In this document: positions 6,893-16,012 of the stretch, piece after piece
Numbering within the stretch: position 1 is the first letter of the stretch
Layout: each line of letters starts with the position of its first letter
Source of the DNA: Micromonospora gifhornensis
Lineage (GTDB): Bacteria; Actinomycetota; Actinomycetes; Mycobacteriales; Micromonosporaceae
Assembly (NCBI RefSeq): GCF_016863515.1
Contig: NZ_BOPA01000017.1
Location: forward strand, 124,001 to 188,000
Reading direction: 5' to 3'
Length of the DNA: 64,000 nt
Translations under genes and position numbers: made by a program
Notes under the pieces: model-generated
Told to the model about the DNA's origin: nothing
Database searches by the model: none
What the model saw: the letters and a program-made list of their open reading frames with translations, nothing else

Positions 6893-8854
6893 ATGAGAAC
6901 CGTGCTGCGCCACCGTCACCTCGCCACCGTCACCCTGGCGCTGGGCCTCGTCGTCCTCACCGACGTGCTCCGCGTCTTCCTGCCGTCGGTCATCACCATC
7001 TTCGGGCAGGCCGCGTCGACCCCCGCCGAGCTGCTCGGCGCGTTCGCGCTCGGCTGGTTCGTGCTCGCACTCGCCGCACCGGTCCTCGTCGTACGGGTCG
7101 GTGCCCGCCCCGTCGGGCTGGTGGCCCTTGTCGTACTGGGTGCTGCCCGACTGGCCCTCACCGCGGTTCCTGGCGGCCGTACGCAGCTCTGGCTGGCCAC
7201 CGCCGGCCTGCTGGCCGGACTGGTGTGGCTGGCAGCGGCCGCGAGTCAGGTCACGCATCCGGTGCCCGGACTGGTCTACGGACTGACCGCCGGGGCGCTC
7301 GGCCACGCGATGTTCGGCACCCACGACCCGGTGTGGTGGGGACGGTGGGAGGCGTGGCTGCCAAGCGTCGCCGTGGTGGCGCTGCTGCTGGTCGCGGCGG
7401 TCGCGTCCGCCCGGCAACCAGACGTCGCCGGGCGGGACGGCGACGCGGCGACAATGCCGCCGGCCCGAAGCTGGCTGCTCGCCGGGCCGTCGTTGCTGCT
7501 GGGCGGCATGCTCGCGCTGTCACCGGCGGTCGCCGGCACCGCGAATTCGTTCTGGTTCGGCCACGCCGGCACCGCCGAACCGCCCCTGTTCGCCCTGGCA
7601 CCGCTGACCGGCGCGGTGGCACTGTTCGTGTTCTGCGCGTTGTTCCCGCCGCCGCAGGGCCGCCTGCGTCTGCTGTTCCCGGTGCTGCTGCTGGCCGGAA
7701 CGCTGCTGTTCGGGTACGGGCCACCGTCGGCCCTCGGTGTCGCGATGCTGCTCGCGGCAGCCGGTCTCGGTGGCTGCCTGGCCCTCACGACCGTCCAGCG
7801 GGGCCCGTCGACCGTTGCCCGGCGCGGGTACGCGGCGATCGGCGGCATGCTGGTCTTCGCCGTCGCGACGGTGCTCTTCTACGCCGCCTACGACATCGGC
7901 TACCCCAACGGATGGCTGCCCGTCGTGGTGGCGATGGTGGTGGGTGCCGTCGCGCACGGTGGGCGGCAATCGGCGTCAGGTGCCGCTGTGGCCCCGGTCG
8001 ACGCCACCACCGAGCTGACGCGGCCGGTGACGGCTGCCCGGCCGGTACGGGCGTTGCTGGCGGCCCTGCTGGCCGCCCTGGTCGCCCTCGTCGCCGCGGT
8101 GATGCACGGGCCGTGGTTGACGGCGACCAACCGGCCCGGACCACCGACGCAGGTACGGCTGGTGGCGTACAACATCCGGATGGGCTTCGGCCTGGACGGG
8201 CGGCTCGACCTGGCCGCTCTCGACCGGGCGATCGGGCGGGCCGACGTGGTGCTGCTCAGCGAGGTCGACCGGGGCTGGTTGCTCAACGGCGGCCACGACA
8301 CCCTGCACCTGCTGGCGACCCGCCTGGAGATGCCGTACGTCTTCGCGCCGGCCGCCGGGGCGCTCTGGGGCGATGCGGTGCTGAGCCGCTGGCCGGTCCG
8401 GCAGGCGCAGACCCGCGCGCTACCCGCGGTGGGCGCACCCACCGGTGCGCAGGCCCTCGGCGTCACCGTCGACTTCAGCGACGGCGTGCGGCTGGCGGTG
8501 GTGAGCACCCACCTGCAACCTCCACCCGGTACGGATCCGGTGGTGCAGGCCCGAGCGGTCGCCGGGTTCGCCACCGCGTACGCCGACGGCAGGCCGCTGG
8601 TGGTCGCCGGTGACTTCAACACCGAGCCGGGCGATCCGGCGTTCACAGCGCTCACCGACGCCGGGCTGGTCGACGCCTTCGCGGCCGTACGCCCGCTGCC
8701 CACCAGCCCGGCCGACGACCCGCGCCAGCAGATCGACCACATCTTCGTCTCCCCGGACCTGCCGGCCACCGATCCGGTCGCGATCGCCAGCACCGCCAGC
8801 GACCACCTGCCGGTCGCGGTGACCCTCAAGCTGCCACCCGGCGAACGGAATTGA
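6893..8854 (+). CDS. Polytopic membrane protein with C-terminal endonuclease/exonuclease/phosphatase (EEP) domain
   Basis: 653 residues. The first ~410 residues contain about ten or more hydrophobic helices. A soluble EEP domain follows from about residue 420. Its motifs are VAYNIRMGFG, the metal-binding LLSEVDRG, AGDFNTEPGD (about 573-582), QIDHIFVSPD (about 612) and ASDHLPVAV (about 634). The Asp/His catalytic set typical of the DNase I/sphingomyelinase fold is intact. Active-site residues suggest a phosphodiesterase or phosphatase. Topology suggests the catalytic domain is tethered to the membrane, side unknown. Substrate is unknown; lipid or nucleotide phosphodiesters are possible. It is convergent with mutT1. 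Confidence 0.88.
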   Translation: MRTVLRHRHLATVTLALGLVVLTDVLRVFLPSVITIFGQAASTPAELLGAFALGWFVLALAAPVLVVRVGARPVGLVALVVLGAARLALTAVPGGRTQLWLATAGLLAGLVWLAAAASQVTHPVPGLVYGLTAGALGHAMFGTHDPVWWGRWEAWLPSVAVVALLLVAAVASARQPDVAGRDGDAATMPPARSWLLAGPSLLLGGMLALSPAVAGTANSFWFGHAGTAEPPLFALAPLTGAVALFVFCALFPPPQGRLRLLFPVLLLAGTLLFGYGPPSALGVAMLLAAAGLGGCLALTTVQRGPSTVARRGYAAIGGMLVFAVATVLFYAAYDIGYPNGWLPVVVAMVVGAVAHGGRQSASGAAVAPVDATTELTRPVTAARPVRALLAALLAALVALVAAVMHGPWLTATNRPGPPTQVRLVAYNIRMGFGLDGRLDLAALDRAIGRADVVLLSEVDRGWLLNGGHDTLHLLATRLEMPYVFAPAAGALWGDAVLSRWPVRQAQTRALPAVGAPTGAQALGVTVDFSDGVRLAVVSTHLQPPPGTDPVVQARAVAGFATAYADGRPLVVAGDFNTEPGDPAFTALTDAGLVDAFAAVRPLPTSPADDPRQQIDHIFVSPDLPATDPVAIASTASDHLPVAVTLKLPPGERN

Positions 8855-8937
8855 CGGCAGGAGGGCGTCGCACGACCCCGGACACCTCTCCGCACAGGGG
8901 AGTGGGGCTGCCCGCGCTGGCTTCGGTGCGGGGGCGC

Positions 8938-9870
8938 TCAGAGACGATCGGCGGCGAGCAGCCGGTCGCCGGTGAAGGCGAGCAGCCAGCCGCCGCCCTT
9001 TCCGGTGGCGTAGTCGCCGGGCTGGCCGACGAGCCGTTCCAGCGCGCCGGGGATGACCTTGCCCTGGCTGCAGGCGGCCACCGGCTCACCCTGTGCCGCC
9101 AGCGCGGTGAGGGCTGCCGCCGTGGCCAGTGCGCACTCGTCGGTCTGCTGGCCGGCGCGCGGCTCGTCCAGGTCACCGCTGATCTCGATCGGCAGGTCGA
9201 GCAGCGCGGCTGCCGGATCGAGGGTCTGCACGCACCGGCGGGGCGAGGCGGCGAGCAGCCGGGTCGGGCGGATCAGCGCGATCAGCGGGGCCAACGCGTG
9301 CGCCTGGGACCAGCCTCGGGCGTCCAACGGCCGGCCGGCGTCCGGCCCGGACCAGCCCAGCCGCTCACCGGCGTGGCCGTGCCGGACCAGCAGGATCGCC
9401 GCGGTGGCCTGGGGCAGCGCGGCGAAAGCGGCAAGCACCTGGGCGTCATGCGGGTAGCTGACCAGCGCCACCGCGTCGTCCACACTCAGCCAGCGCATGT
9501 CGTCGACCTCGGTGCCGGGCTGGAAACCGCCGGTGCCCACCGCCCGCATCGCCCAGTAGTCGACCGTCTTGAGCAGGCCCTCGCTGCGGTACTGCACGCT
9601 GGGCAGGCGCACCTGCGGTACCGCCTGGGCGTCGGCCTCCTCGGCGACCTCCCGGGCGGCGGCGAGCAGCGGATGCTCGCCCGGTTCCAGCTTGCCCTTC
9701 GGCAACGTCCAGTCCCCGTACCGGGGGCGGTGCACCAGGCACACCTGGACGCTGCCGTCCGGGGCCGGCCGCCACACCACCCCGCCGGCCGCCCGGATCA
9801 CGGCCACGCCGGCTCCCGGGTGCGGGTCCTGCCGGCGGCCGGCGACCGCCAGGTCCTCCTCGTTGACCAT
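8938..9870 (-). CDS. mutT1: MutT1-type Nudix hydrolase fused to histidine phosphatase
   Basis: 310 residues. An N-terminal Nudix domain (about 20-150) carries the box GKLEPGEHPLLAAAREVAEEADA. A C-terminal phosphoglycerate-mutase-like domain starts at ILLVRHGHAGER (about residue 160) and has the second catalytic His region near the end. Mycobacterial MutT1 has the same two domains and hydrolyses 8-oxo-dGTP/GTP and diadenosine polyphosphates. In the Nudix box the usual Gly near the end (EExG) is Asp (EEAD); the catalytic Glu residues remain. It lies downstream of ppk1 on the same strand, as in mycobacteria. A -10 box 6 nt upstream of the ATG suggests a leaderless mRNA. Confidence 0.92.
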   Translation of the reverse strand: MVNEEDLAVAGRRQDPHPGAGVAVIRAAGGVVWRPAPDGSVQVCLVHRPRYGDWTLPKGKLEPGEHPLLAAAREVAEEADAQAVPQVRLPSVQYRSEGLLKTVDYWAMRAVGTGGFQPGTEVDDMRWLSVDDAVALVSYPHDAQVLAAFAALPQATAAILLVRHGHAGERLGWSGPDAGRPLDARGWSQAHALAPLIALIRPTRLLAASPRRCVQTLDPAAALLDLPIEISGDLDEPRAGQQTDECALATAAALTALAAQGEPVAACSQGKVIPGALERLVGQPGDYATGKGGGWLLAFTGDRLLAADRL

Positions 9871-9876
9871 CTGCTC

Positions 9877-9882
9877 AGCCTA
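9877..9882 (-). promoter_or_regulatory. Putative -10 box for leaderless mutT1 mRNA
   Basis: On the minus strand TAGGCT lies 6 nt before the ATG, with no Shine-Dalgarno sequence between. This implies mutT1 can be transcribed separately from ppk1. Confidence 0.5.
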
Positions 9883-9894
9883 TGCCCGCACCGC

Positions 9895-12099
9895 TCACCC
9901 GGCGGTGCTGCCGACCCGACGCAGCAACAGATCCTGCAGGTGGACAAGCGGTGCCGTCGGCGTGCCGCTGCGCCGGGTCCAACTGCCGTCGGCGCTCAAC
10001 TCGAACGCGTCCACGTCCGGGCTCATCGCGGCCTGGAGCACGTGGTCCAGTTCGGCGCGGGCCACCGGGTCGCTGACCTGGACCAGTGCCTCGACCCGTC
10101 GGTCCAGGTTGCGGTGCATCATGTCGGCCGACCCGATCCAGAACTCGGCGTCGCCGTTGTTGCCGAAGCGGAAGATCCGGGAGTGTTCCAGGAAACGGCC
10201 GAGGATGGAGCGGACCCGGATGTTGTCCGAGAGCCCGGGTACGCCGGGACGCAGCGTGCACATCCCCCGGATGATCAGGTCGACGTGTACGCCCGCCCGG
10301 GAGGCCCGGTACAGGGCGTCGGTGACGGCCTCGTCGACCAGCGAGTTGACCTTGAACTGCACCAACCCGGGCATGCCGAGCCGGACCTGGGTGATCTCCC
10401 GTTCGATCCGCTCGATCAGGCCGCCCCGGACGCCCTGCGGGGCCACCAGCAGTCGCCGGTACGCGGTCTGCCGGCTGTAGCCGGTGAGCACGTTGAACAG
10501 GTCGGTCAGGTCGGCGCCGATCTCCGGGTCGGCGGTGAGCATGCCGAAGTCCTCGTAGAGGCGGGCCGTCTTGGGGTGGTAGTTGCCGGTGCCGATGTGG
10601 CAGTAGCGGCGGATCTGGTTGCCCTCCTGGCGTACCACCAGGGCGGTCTTGCAGTGCGTCTTGAGACCGACCAGCCCGTAGACCACGTGGCATCCGGCGC
10701 GTTCCAGCGTGCGGGCCCAGCCGATGTTGGCCACCTCGTCGAAGCGGGCCTTCAACTCGACGAGCACCACCACCTGTTTGCCGGCCGCGGCGGCCTCGAC
10801 CAGCGCGTCCACGATCGGAGAGTCGCCGCTGGTGCGGTACAGCGTCTGCTTGATGGCCAGCACGTGCGGGTCGGCGGCGGCCTGCTCGATGAAGCGCTGC
10901 ACGCTTGTGGCGAACGAGTGGTACGGGTGGTGCACCAGCACGTCCCCGTCGCGCAGGGTGGCGAAGACGCTGCGCGGCACCTCACCCTCGGCCAGTCGGG
11001 GATGGGTGGCCGGCACGAAGGGCGGATCCTTCAGGTCCGGCCGGTCCGCCTCGCCGTAGAGCTGCCACAGCGCGGACAGATCGAGCAGCCCCCGGACCCG
11101 CAGCACGTCCTGGGCGTCCATGTCCAGTTCGCGGACCAGCAACTCCAGCATGTGGTCGGAGATCGACGCGGCGACCTCCAGCCGGACCGGAGGACCGAAC
11201 CGGCGCCGGGCCAGTTCCCGTTCGAGGGCCTGGAGCAGGTCCTCGTCGCGGTCCTCGTCGACCTCCACCTCGGCGTTGCGGGTGACCCGGAACAGGTGGC
11301 ACTCCACCACCTGCATGCCGGAGAAGAGTTGACCGAGGTGGACCGCGATGAGGTCCTCCAGCGGCAGCATCCGTACGCCGGGCTGGTCCCGGTCGACCCG
11401 GACGAACCGGGGCACGTTGTTGGGCACCTTGACCCGGGCGAAGAGTTCGGCCCCACCGTCCGGGTCGCGGACCGACACGGCCAGGTTCAGCGACCGGCCC
11501 GAGATGTACGGAAAGGGATGCGCCGGGTCGACCGCCAGCGGGGTGAGCACCGGGAAGATCTGCTCGCGGAAGTAGCTGCGCAGCCGGTCCCGTTCGCTGT
11601 CGCCGAGGTCGGACCAGCGCAGCACCCGGATGCCCTCCGCCGCCAGCTTCGGCGACACGTCGTCGATGAAGCAGGCGGCGTGCCGCGCGACCAGGTCGGC
11701 CGCCTTCGCGGCGACCAGTTCGAGTTGGGTACGCAGGGGCAACCCGTCGCCGCCGCGTACCGGCAGGCCGGCGGTGAGCCGCCGTTTCAGCCCGGCGACC
11801 CGCACCATGTAGAACTCGTCGAGGTTGCTGGCGAAGATGGCGAGGAACTTGGCCCGCTCCAGCAGTGGCGTGCGGTGGTCCTCGGCCAGCGCCAGGACCC
11901 GGGCGTTGAAGTCGAGCCAGGACAGCTCCCGGTTGAGGAACCGGTCCTCCGGCAGCGGCCGGTCGACCGAGGTCTCCCGGTCGGCGGGTTCGGGCAGGCC
12001 CGCCTCGGCGACCGGGTCCAGCACCTCCTCCAGCCCGGCGGAGGAGGCGGCCGGGTCGGTGCCGGTGGGGTGGTCCGGGCGTTCGCGAGGGGTGCTCAC
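9895..12099 (-). CDS. ppk1: Polyphosphate kinase Ppk1
   Basis: 734 residues, typical of Ppk1. It reversibly makes inorganic polyphosphate from ATP. After a variable N-terminus of about 48 residues come [20 protein letters not shown] and [23 protein letters not shown]. In the catalytic part, [13 protein letters not shown] supplies His482 and [11 protein letters not shown] supplies His501. Their 19-residue spacing equals that of His435 and His454 of E. coli Ppk1, the first being the phosphorylated residue. The start is GTG at 12099. A possible promoter and PHO-box-like repeats lie immediately upstream. mutT1 follows 24 nt downstream. Confidence 0.97.
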   Translation of the reverse strand: MSTPRERPDHPTGTDPAASSAGLEEVLDPVAEAGLPEPADRETSVDRPLPEDRFLNRELSWLDFNARVLALAEDHRTPLLERAKFLAIFASNLDEFYMVRVAGLKRRLTAGLPVRGGDGLPLRTQLELVAAKAADLVARHAACFIDDVSPKLAAEGIRVLRWSDLGDSERDRLRSYFREQIFPVLTPLAVDPAHPFPYISGRSLNLAVSVRDPDGGAELFARVKVPNNVPRFVRVDRDQPGVRMLPLEDLIAVHLGQLFSGMQVVECHLFRVTRNAEVEVDEDRDEDLLQALERELARRRFGPPVRLEVAASISDHMLELLVRELDMDAQDVLRVRGLLDLSALWQLYGEADRPDLKDPPFVPATHPRLAEGEVPRSVFATLRDGDVLVHHPYHSFATSVQRFIEQAAADPHVLAIKQTLYRTSGDSPIVDALVEAAAAGKQVVVLVELKARFDEVANIGWARTLERAGCHVVYGLVGLKTHCKTALVVRQEGNQIRRYCHIGTGNYHPKTARLYEDFGMLTADPEIGADLTDLFNVLTGYSRQTAYRRLLVAPQGVRGGLIERIEREITQVRLGMPGLVQFKVNSLVDEAVTDALYRASRAGVHVDLIIRGMCTLRPGVPGLSDNIRVRSILGRFLEHSRIFRFGNNGDAEFWIGSADMMHRNLDRRVEALVQVSDPVARAELDHVLQAAMSPDVDAFELSADGSWTRRSGTPTAPLVHLQDLLLRRVGSTAG

Positions 12100-12103
12100 C
12101 CGC

Positions 12104-12139
12104 CCATAATCACCCGACCAGGGTTAACACAAATTGAAC
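12104..12139 (-). promoter_or_regulatory. Candidate PHO box and promoter of ppk1
   Basis: Read on the minus strand, GTTCAAT (12139-12133) and GTTAACC (12128-12122) are direct repeats exactly 11 nt apart. This matches the spacing of Streptomyces PhoP half-sites (consensus GTTCACC). TTGTGT within this stretch and TTATGG at 12109-12104 could form -35 and -10 boxes with a 17-bp spacer. The site match is imperfect. Confidence 0.4.
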
Positions 12140-12152
12140 TTGAGCTGGGATG

Positions 12153-12350
12153 TCAGGGCATCGTCGGCAACGTCACCCGTACGACGTCACCGCCGGCGTC
12201 GGTCTCCACCCGGACCCGCTGCCCCAGCCGGAGCAGCCGTAGCCCGGAGGCGTCGAAGGCGCGGGCGGGGAAGGGCAACTCGGTGCCGTCGTCGAGCAGC
12301 AGCAGTCCGCTGCGGGTCGCCGCGTCGAAGGTCGCCACCGTGCCCTGCAT
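12153..12350 (-). CDS. Small OB-fold/cold-shock-like protein of unknown function
   Basis: 65 residues from the ATG at 12350. The sequence starts MQGTVATFDAATRSG and contains LLDDGTELPFPARAF, then LRLGQRVRVETD. This spacing resembles a cold-shock or OB-type beta barrel, but the aromatic RNP motifs of true Csp proteins are missing. The start is chosen because TACGGT lies 7 nt upstream as a leaderless -10 box; a GTG at 12359 would lie inside that box. It sits between ppk1 and cofC on the same strand. A nucleic-acid-binding role is only suggested by the fold resemblance. Confidence 0.75.
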   Translation of the reverse strand: MQGTVATFDAATRSGLLLLDDGTELPFPARAFDASGLRLLRLGQRVRVETDAGGDVVRVTLPTMP

Positions 12351-12387
12351 GCCCAGCACCGTACACGGGACGCGGCTCGGCCGGGGT

Positions 12388-13017
12388 TCAGCGCGTCAGG
12401 CAGCCGGCGGCCAGCGCGGCGGTGCGCGGGCCGAGCCCGAGCCGGGCCGCGGCCAGCAGGTCCTCGGCGGTGTCCACATCCCGACGCAGGCTGGGCCAGT
12501 CACCGGCCAACGCGCGGGCACCGCTGGCCGTGTGTGCCGTGGCCGAGTCGGGTCCGAACCGGGGATCCAGGGGTACGCCGGGAGGTGCGGCGAGCAGCAC
12601 CGTACCGCTGCCGGGGGCGTCGCTGACGAAGGACCGTACGCCTGCCGGGGTCTTGCGGGCCTCGGCCAGCGCGGCGGCCAGTTCGGCCGGGCGCAGGGCG
12701 GGCAGGTCGGCGGTGAGCCCCGCCACCCACCCGGCGGCTCCGGTCGCACCGTGCCGGAACGCGGCGTTCAGGCCGGCGTCCGGGGCGTCGGGCAGCACCT
12801 GGGCGCCGGCCAGCCGGGCCAGCGCGCTCACCCGGGGATCGTCGGTGACCACCCGGATCCGCACCAGCGGCGAACAGGCACCCACCGCGGCCAACGTGTC
12901 GGCGGCCAGCGCCAGCGCCAACTCCTCGTGCGGCACGCCGGGCAGCCCGCCGCGCAGCCGGGTCTTCGCGGCGGTCAGACGCTTGACCGGTACCACCACG
13001 GTCCATGGCTGACTCAC
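12388..13017 (-). CDS. cofC: CofC/FbiD guanylyltransferase of coenzyme F420 synthesis
   Basis: 209 residues. The nucleotidyltransferase start is WTVVVPVKRLTAAKTRL. Further motifs are VRIRVVTDD, AGLNAAFRHG and the metal site GLTADLPALRP (about residues 100-110). The enzyme joins GTP to 2-phospho-L-lactate, or to phosphoenolpyruvate in the mycobacterial FbiD version, giving the precursor loaded onto Fo by CofD/FbiA. The N-terminal VPVK and the TADLPAL motif are diagnostic. The GTG start has a CAGGAT box 6 nt upstream and no ribosome site, so it is probably leaderless. It is divergent from plsC. Confidence 0.93.
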   Translation of the reverse strand: MSQPWTVVVPVKRLTAAKTRLRGGLPGVPHEELALALAADTLAAVGACSPLVRIRVVTDDPRVSALARLAGAQVLPDAPDAGLNAAFRHGATGAAGWVAGLTADLPALRPAELAAALAEARKTPAGVRSFVSDAPGSGTVLLAAPPGVPLDPRFGPDSATAHTASGARALAGDWPSLRRDVDTAEDLLAAARLGLGPRTAALAAGCLTR

Positions 13018-13023
13018 ACTGTC

Positions 13024-13029
13024 ATCCTG
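13024..13029 (-). promoter_or_regulatory. Putative -10 box for leaderless cofC mRNA
   Basis: CAGGAT on the minus strand ends 6 nt before the GTG start of cofC. Confidence 0.45.
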
Positions 13030-13138
13030 CCAGCCGGCGTCGGTACCCTCACTGGCCGTACCAGGGGCGAGCAGGCATGATTTCGGCTGCGGGTGTCACC
13101 GGTTCCTCCGGTGGACGGGGCGGGCACGAGGAGGCACG

Positions 13139-13873
13139 GTGGGTCGGCGCAGGCTGGGGTTCTGGCAATGGTTGGCCGTGGTGCTGGTCAAGCCGGTGAT
13201 GACGATCTGGACCCGGCGCACCTGGCGGGGGATGGAGCACCTCGGCACCGAGGGCCCGATGATCATCGTGGCGAACCACATGTCGCACGCCGACCCGCTG
13301 GTCGCCGCCCATTTCATCTACGACTCCGGCCGTTGGCCGCAGTTCCTGGGCAAGGCGAGCGTGTTCAAGGTTCCGGTGATCGGCTGGATCCTGCACCGGT
13401 GCAAGCAGATCCCCGTCGAGCGGGGGACGGTCGACGCGGCCAAGTCGCTGGACGCCCTGATCAAGGCGCTCGGCGAGGGTGATGCCGTGATCATCTACCC
13501 GGAGGGCACCATCACCCGGGAACCGGACCTGTGGCCGATGAAGGGCAAGACCGGGGCGGCCCGACTGGCGTTGGCGACCGGCGCCCCGGTGGTGCCGGTG
13601 GTGATGTGGGGGCCGGAGCGCATCTTCGACCCGCGCCGCTCCCGGCTCAACCCACGGCCCCGGATCCCGGTGACCGTGGTGGCCGGGCCACCGATCGACC
13701 TGAGCCAGTGGACCGGTGCCGCCCCCAGCCGCGCGGTGCTGGAGGAGATGACCGATGTGATCATGCTGCGGCTGCGGGACATGCTCGCCGAGATCCGGGG
13801 CGGCACCCCGCCGCCGCTGTGGCAGCGTAATGGTCGGGCCAACGTCGAGCAGCGTCCGGAGGCGACGGCGTGA
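13139..13873 (+). CDS. 1-acyl-sn-glycerol-3-phosphate acyltransferase (PlsC family)
   Basis: 244 residues. The acyltransferase motif NHMSHADP (His-X4-Asp) is near residue 41 and the second motif [11 protein letters not shown] near 119. It also has [21 protein letters not shown] between them and a [11 protein letters not shown] segment. A hydrophobic N-terminal helix would anchor it to the membrane. The family acylates lysophosphatidic acid. It overlaps gpsA by 4 nt (GTGA), so glycerol-3-phosphate production and acylation are coupled. The GTG start has GAGGAGG 4 nt upstream. Confidence 0.92.
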   Translation: MGRRRLGFWQWLAVVLVKPVMTIWTRRTWRGMEHLGTEGPMIIVANHMSHADPLVAAHFIYDSGRWPQFLGKASVFKVPVIGWILHRCKQIPVERGTVDAAKSLDALIKALGEGDAVIIYPEGTITREPDLWPMKGKTGAARLALATGAPVVPVVMWGPERIFDPRRSRLNPRPRIPVTVVAGPPIDLSQWTGAAPSRAVLEEMTDVIMLRLRDMLAEIRGGTPPPLWQRNGRANVEQRPEATA

Positions 13874-14868
13874 GTGGGCACGTGGCGGTGCTGGGCGCCG
13901 GGTCCTGGGGTACGGCGTTCGCGAAGATCCTGGCCGACGCCGGGCGGGAGGTCACCATCTGGGCCCGCCGGCAGCCGATCGCCGACGTCATCCGCACCGA
14001 GCGACGCAACCCGGAGTACCTGCCCGGAGTGGTGCTGCCGGAGCGGGTCACCGGCACCGGCGACGCCGCCGAGGCGATCAAGGGCGCGGAGATGGTGGTG
14101 CTGGCGGTGCCGTCGCAGACGCTGCGGGGCAACCTCGCCGATTGGGTCTCGCACCTGCACGCCGACGCCACGCTGGTCTCGCTGATGAAGGGCATCGAGC
14201 TCGGTACCACCAAGCGGATGAGCGAGGTGATCGTGGAGACCGCGCAGGTGGCCGCGGATCGGGTGGTGGTCGTCTCCGGCCCCAACCTGGCACCGGAGAT
14301 CGCCGCCGAGCAGCCGGCCGCCACCGTGGTCGCCTGCACCGACGTCGACCGGGCCACCCTGGTGCAGCGCTCCATCACCACGCCGTACTTCCGGCCGTAC
14401 ACCAACGACGACGTGGTCGGCTGTGAGCTGGGCGGCGCGGTGAAGAACGTGATCGCCCTGGCGTACGGCATCGCCACCGCGATGGGCTTCGGTCACAACA
14501 CGCGGGCCATGCTTGTCACCCGAGGGCTGGCCGAGACCGCCCGGCTCGGGGTGGCGCTGGGCGCGGACCCGCTCACCTTCGCCGGGCTGGCCGGCATGGG
14601 TGACCTGGTGGCCTCCTGCTCGTCGCCGTCGGCACGTAACCGCACCTTCGGTGAGCACCTGGGCCGGGGCGCCACCCTGGAGGAGGCGCGAGTGGCCACC
14701 CGGCAGACCGCCGAGGGGGTCAAGAGCGCGTTGGCCATCCGCGACCTGGCCCGCGCGCACGGCGTGGAGATGCCGATCACCGAGCAGGTCGAGCTGGTCT
14801 GCCACGAGGGCGTCGACCCGCGGGTCGCGGTACGCGCCCTGATGAGCCGCACCACCAAGCCGGAGTGA
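13870..14868 (+). CDS. gpsA: Glycerol-3-phosphate dehydrogenase [NAD(P)+] GpsA
   Basis: 332 residues, full length. It reduces dihydroxyacetone phosphate to sn-glycerol 3-phosphate for phospholipid synthesis. The N-terminal Rossmann motif is [32 protein letters not shown] and [10 protein letters not shown] follow, and [19 protein letters not shown] contains the catalytic Lys. The C-terminal helical domain has [20 protein letters not shown]. It overlaps the upstream acyltransferase by 4 nt and is followed 4 nt later by the PLP enzyme. Confidence 0.98.
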   Translation: MSGHVAVLGAGSWGTAFAKILADAGREVTIWARRQPIADVIRTERRNPEYLPGVVLPERVTGTGDAAEAIKGAEMVVLAVPSQTLRGNLADWVSHLHADATLVSLMKGIELGTTKRMSEVIVETAQVAADRVVVVSGPNLAPEIAAEQPAATVVACTDVDRATLVQRSITTPYFRPYTNDDVVGCELGGAVKNVIALAYGIATAMGFGHNTRAMLVTRGLAETARLGVALGADPLTFAGLAGMGDLVASCSSPSARNRTFGEHLGRGATLEEARVATRQTAEGVKSALAIRDLARAHGVEMPITEQVELVCHEGVDPRVAVRALMSRTTKPE

Positions 14869-14872
14869 GCCG

Positions 14873-16012
14873 ATGAGCGAGGACGAGGTACCCCAGCGGC
14901 TTCCGGCCGGCGGTGACGGCACCCGGTGCGTGCACGCCGGCCTGCCCGCCCCGGCACCGGGGCAGCCATTCCTGCCGGGGCCGGTCTTCGCCGCGCCGTA
15001 CCATCTCGATCCCCGACACGGGCCGGAGGCGGCGCCGAACGGGTACGGACGCCCGGACAACCCCACCCGGCGGTTGCTGGAGGCGGCGATCGGCGAGCTG
15101 GAGGGCGGCGAGTGTCGGGTCTTCGCCAGCGGCCAGGCGGCCATCACCGGGCTGCTGCTGGGGCTGCTGCGCGCCGGTGACACGGTGGTGCTGCCCGCCG
15201 ACGGATACTTCCCGGTCCGCACGTTCGCCACCGACACACTCGCCGGCAACGGGGTACGGGTGCTGCTGGCACCGACCGCCGGGCCGTACCCGTCCTTCGA
15301 CGGGGTACGCCTGGTGCTTGTGGAGACGCCGGCCAACCCGGGACTCGACGTGGTGGACCTGCCCGCGCTGGCCGAGCAGGTGCACGCCGCCGGTGCCCTG
15401 CTGGCGGTCGACAACACCACCGCGACCCCGCTCGGGCAGCGCCCGTTGGACCTCGGCGCGGACCTGGTGGTCGCCTCCGGCACCAAGGCCCTGACCGGGC
15501 ACTCCGACCTGCTGCTGGGCTACCTGGCCACCCGCTCATCGGAGCTGCTGGAACGGCTCACCGCCTGGCGGACCACCACCGGGGCGGTGCCCGGCGCGTT
15601 CGACGCCTGGCTGGCACACCGCTCGCTGGCCACCCTCGACCTGCGCCTGGCCCGGCAGAGCGCCAACGCCGAGGCCCTCGCCCGGCTGCTGGCCGACCGC
15701 ACCGACGTGACCGGGCTGCGCTGGCCGGGCCTGCCGGACGATCCGGCCTACCCGGTCGCCTCGCGTCAGCTGCGCCGGATGCCGGGGGTGCTCTCCTTCG
15801 ACCTGGGCGACGCCGAACGGGTCGCCCGGTTCCTCGACGCGGCCCGGCTGGTCTCGGCGGCCACCTCCTTCGGCGGCCTGCACACCACCGCCGACCGGCG
15901 CGCCCAGTGGGGTGACGACACCGCCGCCGGCTTCGTCCGACTCTCCTGCGGTGTGGAGGACACGGTGGACCTGACCGCCGATGTGTCGGCCGCGTTGGAT
16001 GCCAGCGCCTAG
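14873..16012 (+). CDS. Cys/Met-metabolism PLP enzyme (cystathionine gamma-synthase/lyase family)
   Basis: 379 residues. Family signatures are TRCVHAG at the N-terminus, YGRPDNPTRRLLEAAIGELEGG, FASGQAAITGLL, and VDNTTATPLGQRPLDLGADLV. The PLP-binding lysine is in VASGTKALTGHSD (about residue 206). The C-terminus has the expected SFGGLHTTADRR substrate loop, where most family members have SLGGVES. The reaction is probably a C-S lyase or gamma-elimination type, but the precise substrate is not determinable. It is transcribed with gpsA and followed without a gap by the methyltransferase. Confidence 0.88.
   Translation: MSEDEVPQRLPAGGDGTRCVHAGLPAPAPGQPFLPGPVFAAPYHLDPRHGPEAAPNGYGRPDNPTRRLLEAAIGELEGGECRVFASGQAAITGLLLGLLRAGDTVVLPADGYFPVRTFATDTLAGNGVRVLLAPTAGPYPSFDGVRLVLVETPANPGLDVVDLPALAEQVHAAGALLAVDNTTATPLGQRPLDLGADLVVASGTKALTGHSDLLLGYLATRSSELLERLTAWRTTTGAVPGAFDAWLAHRSLATLDLRLARQSANAEALARLLADRTDVTGLRWPGLPDDPAYPVASRQLRRMPGVLSFDLGDAERVARFLDAARLVSAATSFGGLHTTADRRAQWGDDTAAGFVRLSCGVEDTVDLTADVSAALDASA

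Noticed and set aside
8851..13080. A 1409-residue open frame on the plus strand
   Set aside because: It runs antisense to mutT1, ppk1 and cofC, whose domains are certain. Its composition is the low-complexity Gly/Arg/Gln mirror of GC-rich codons.
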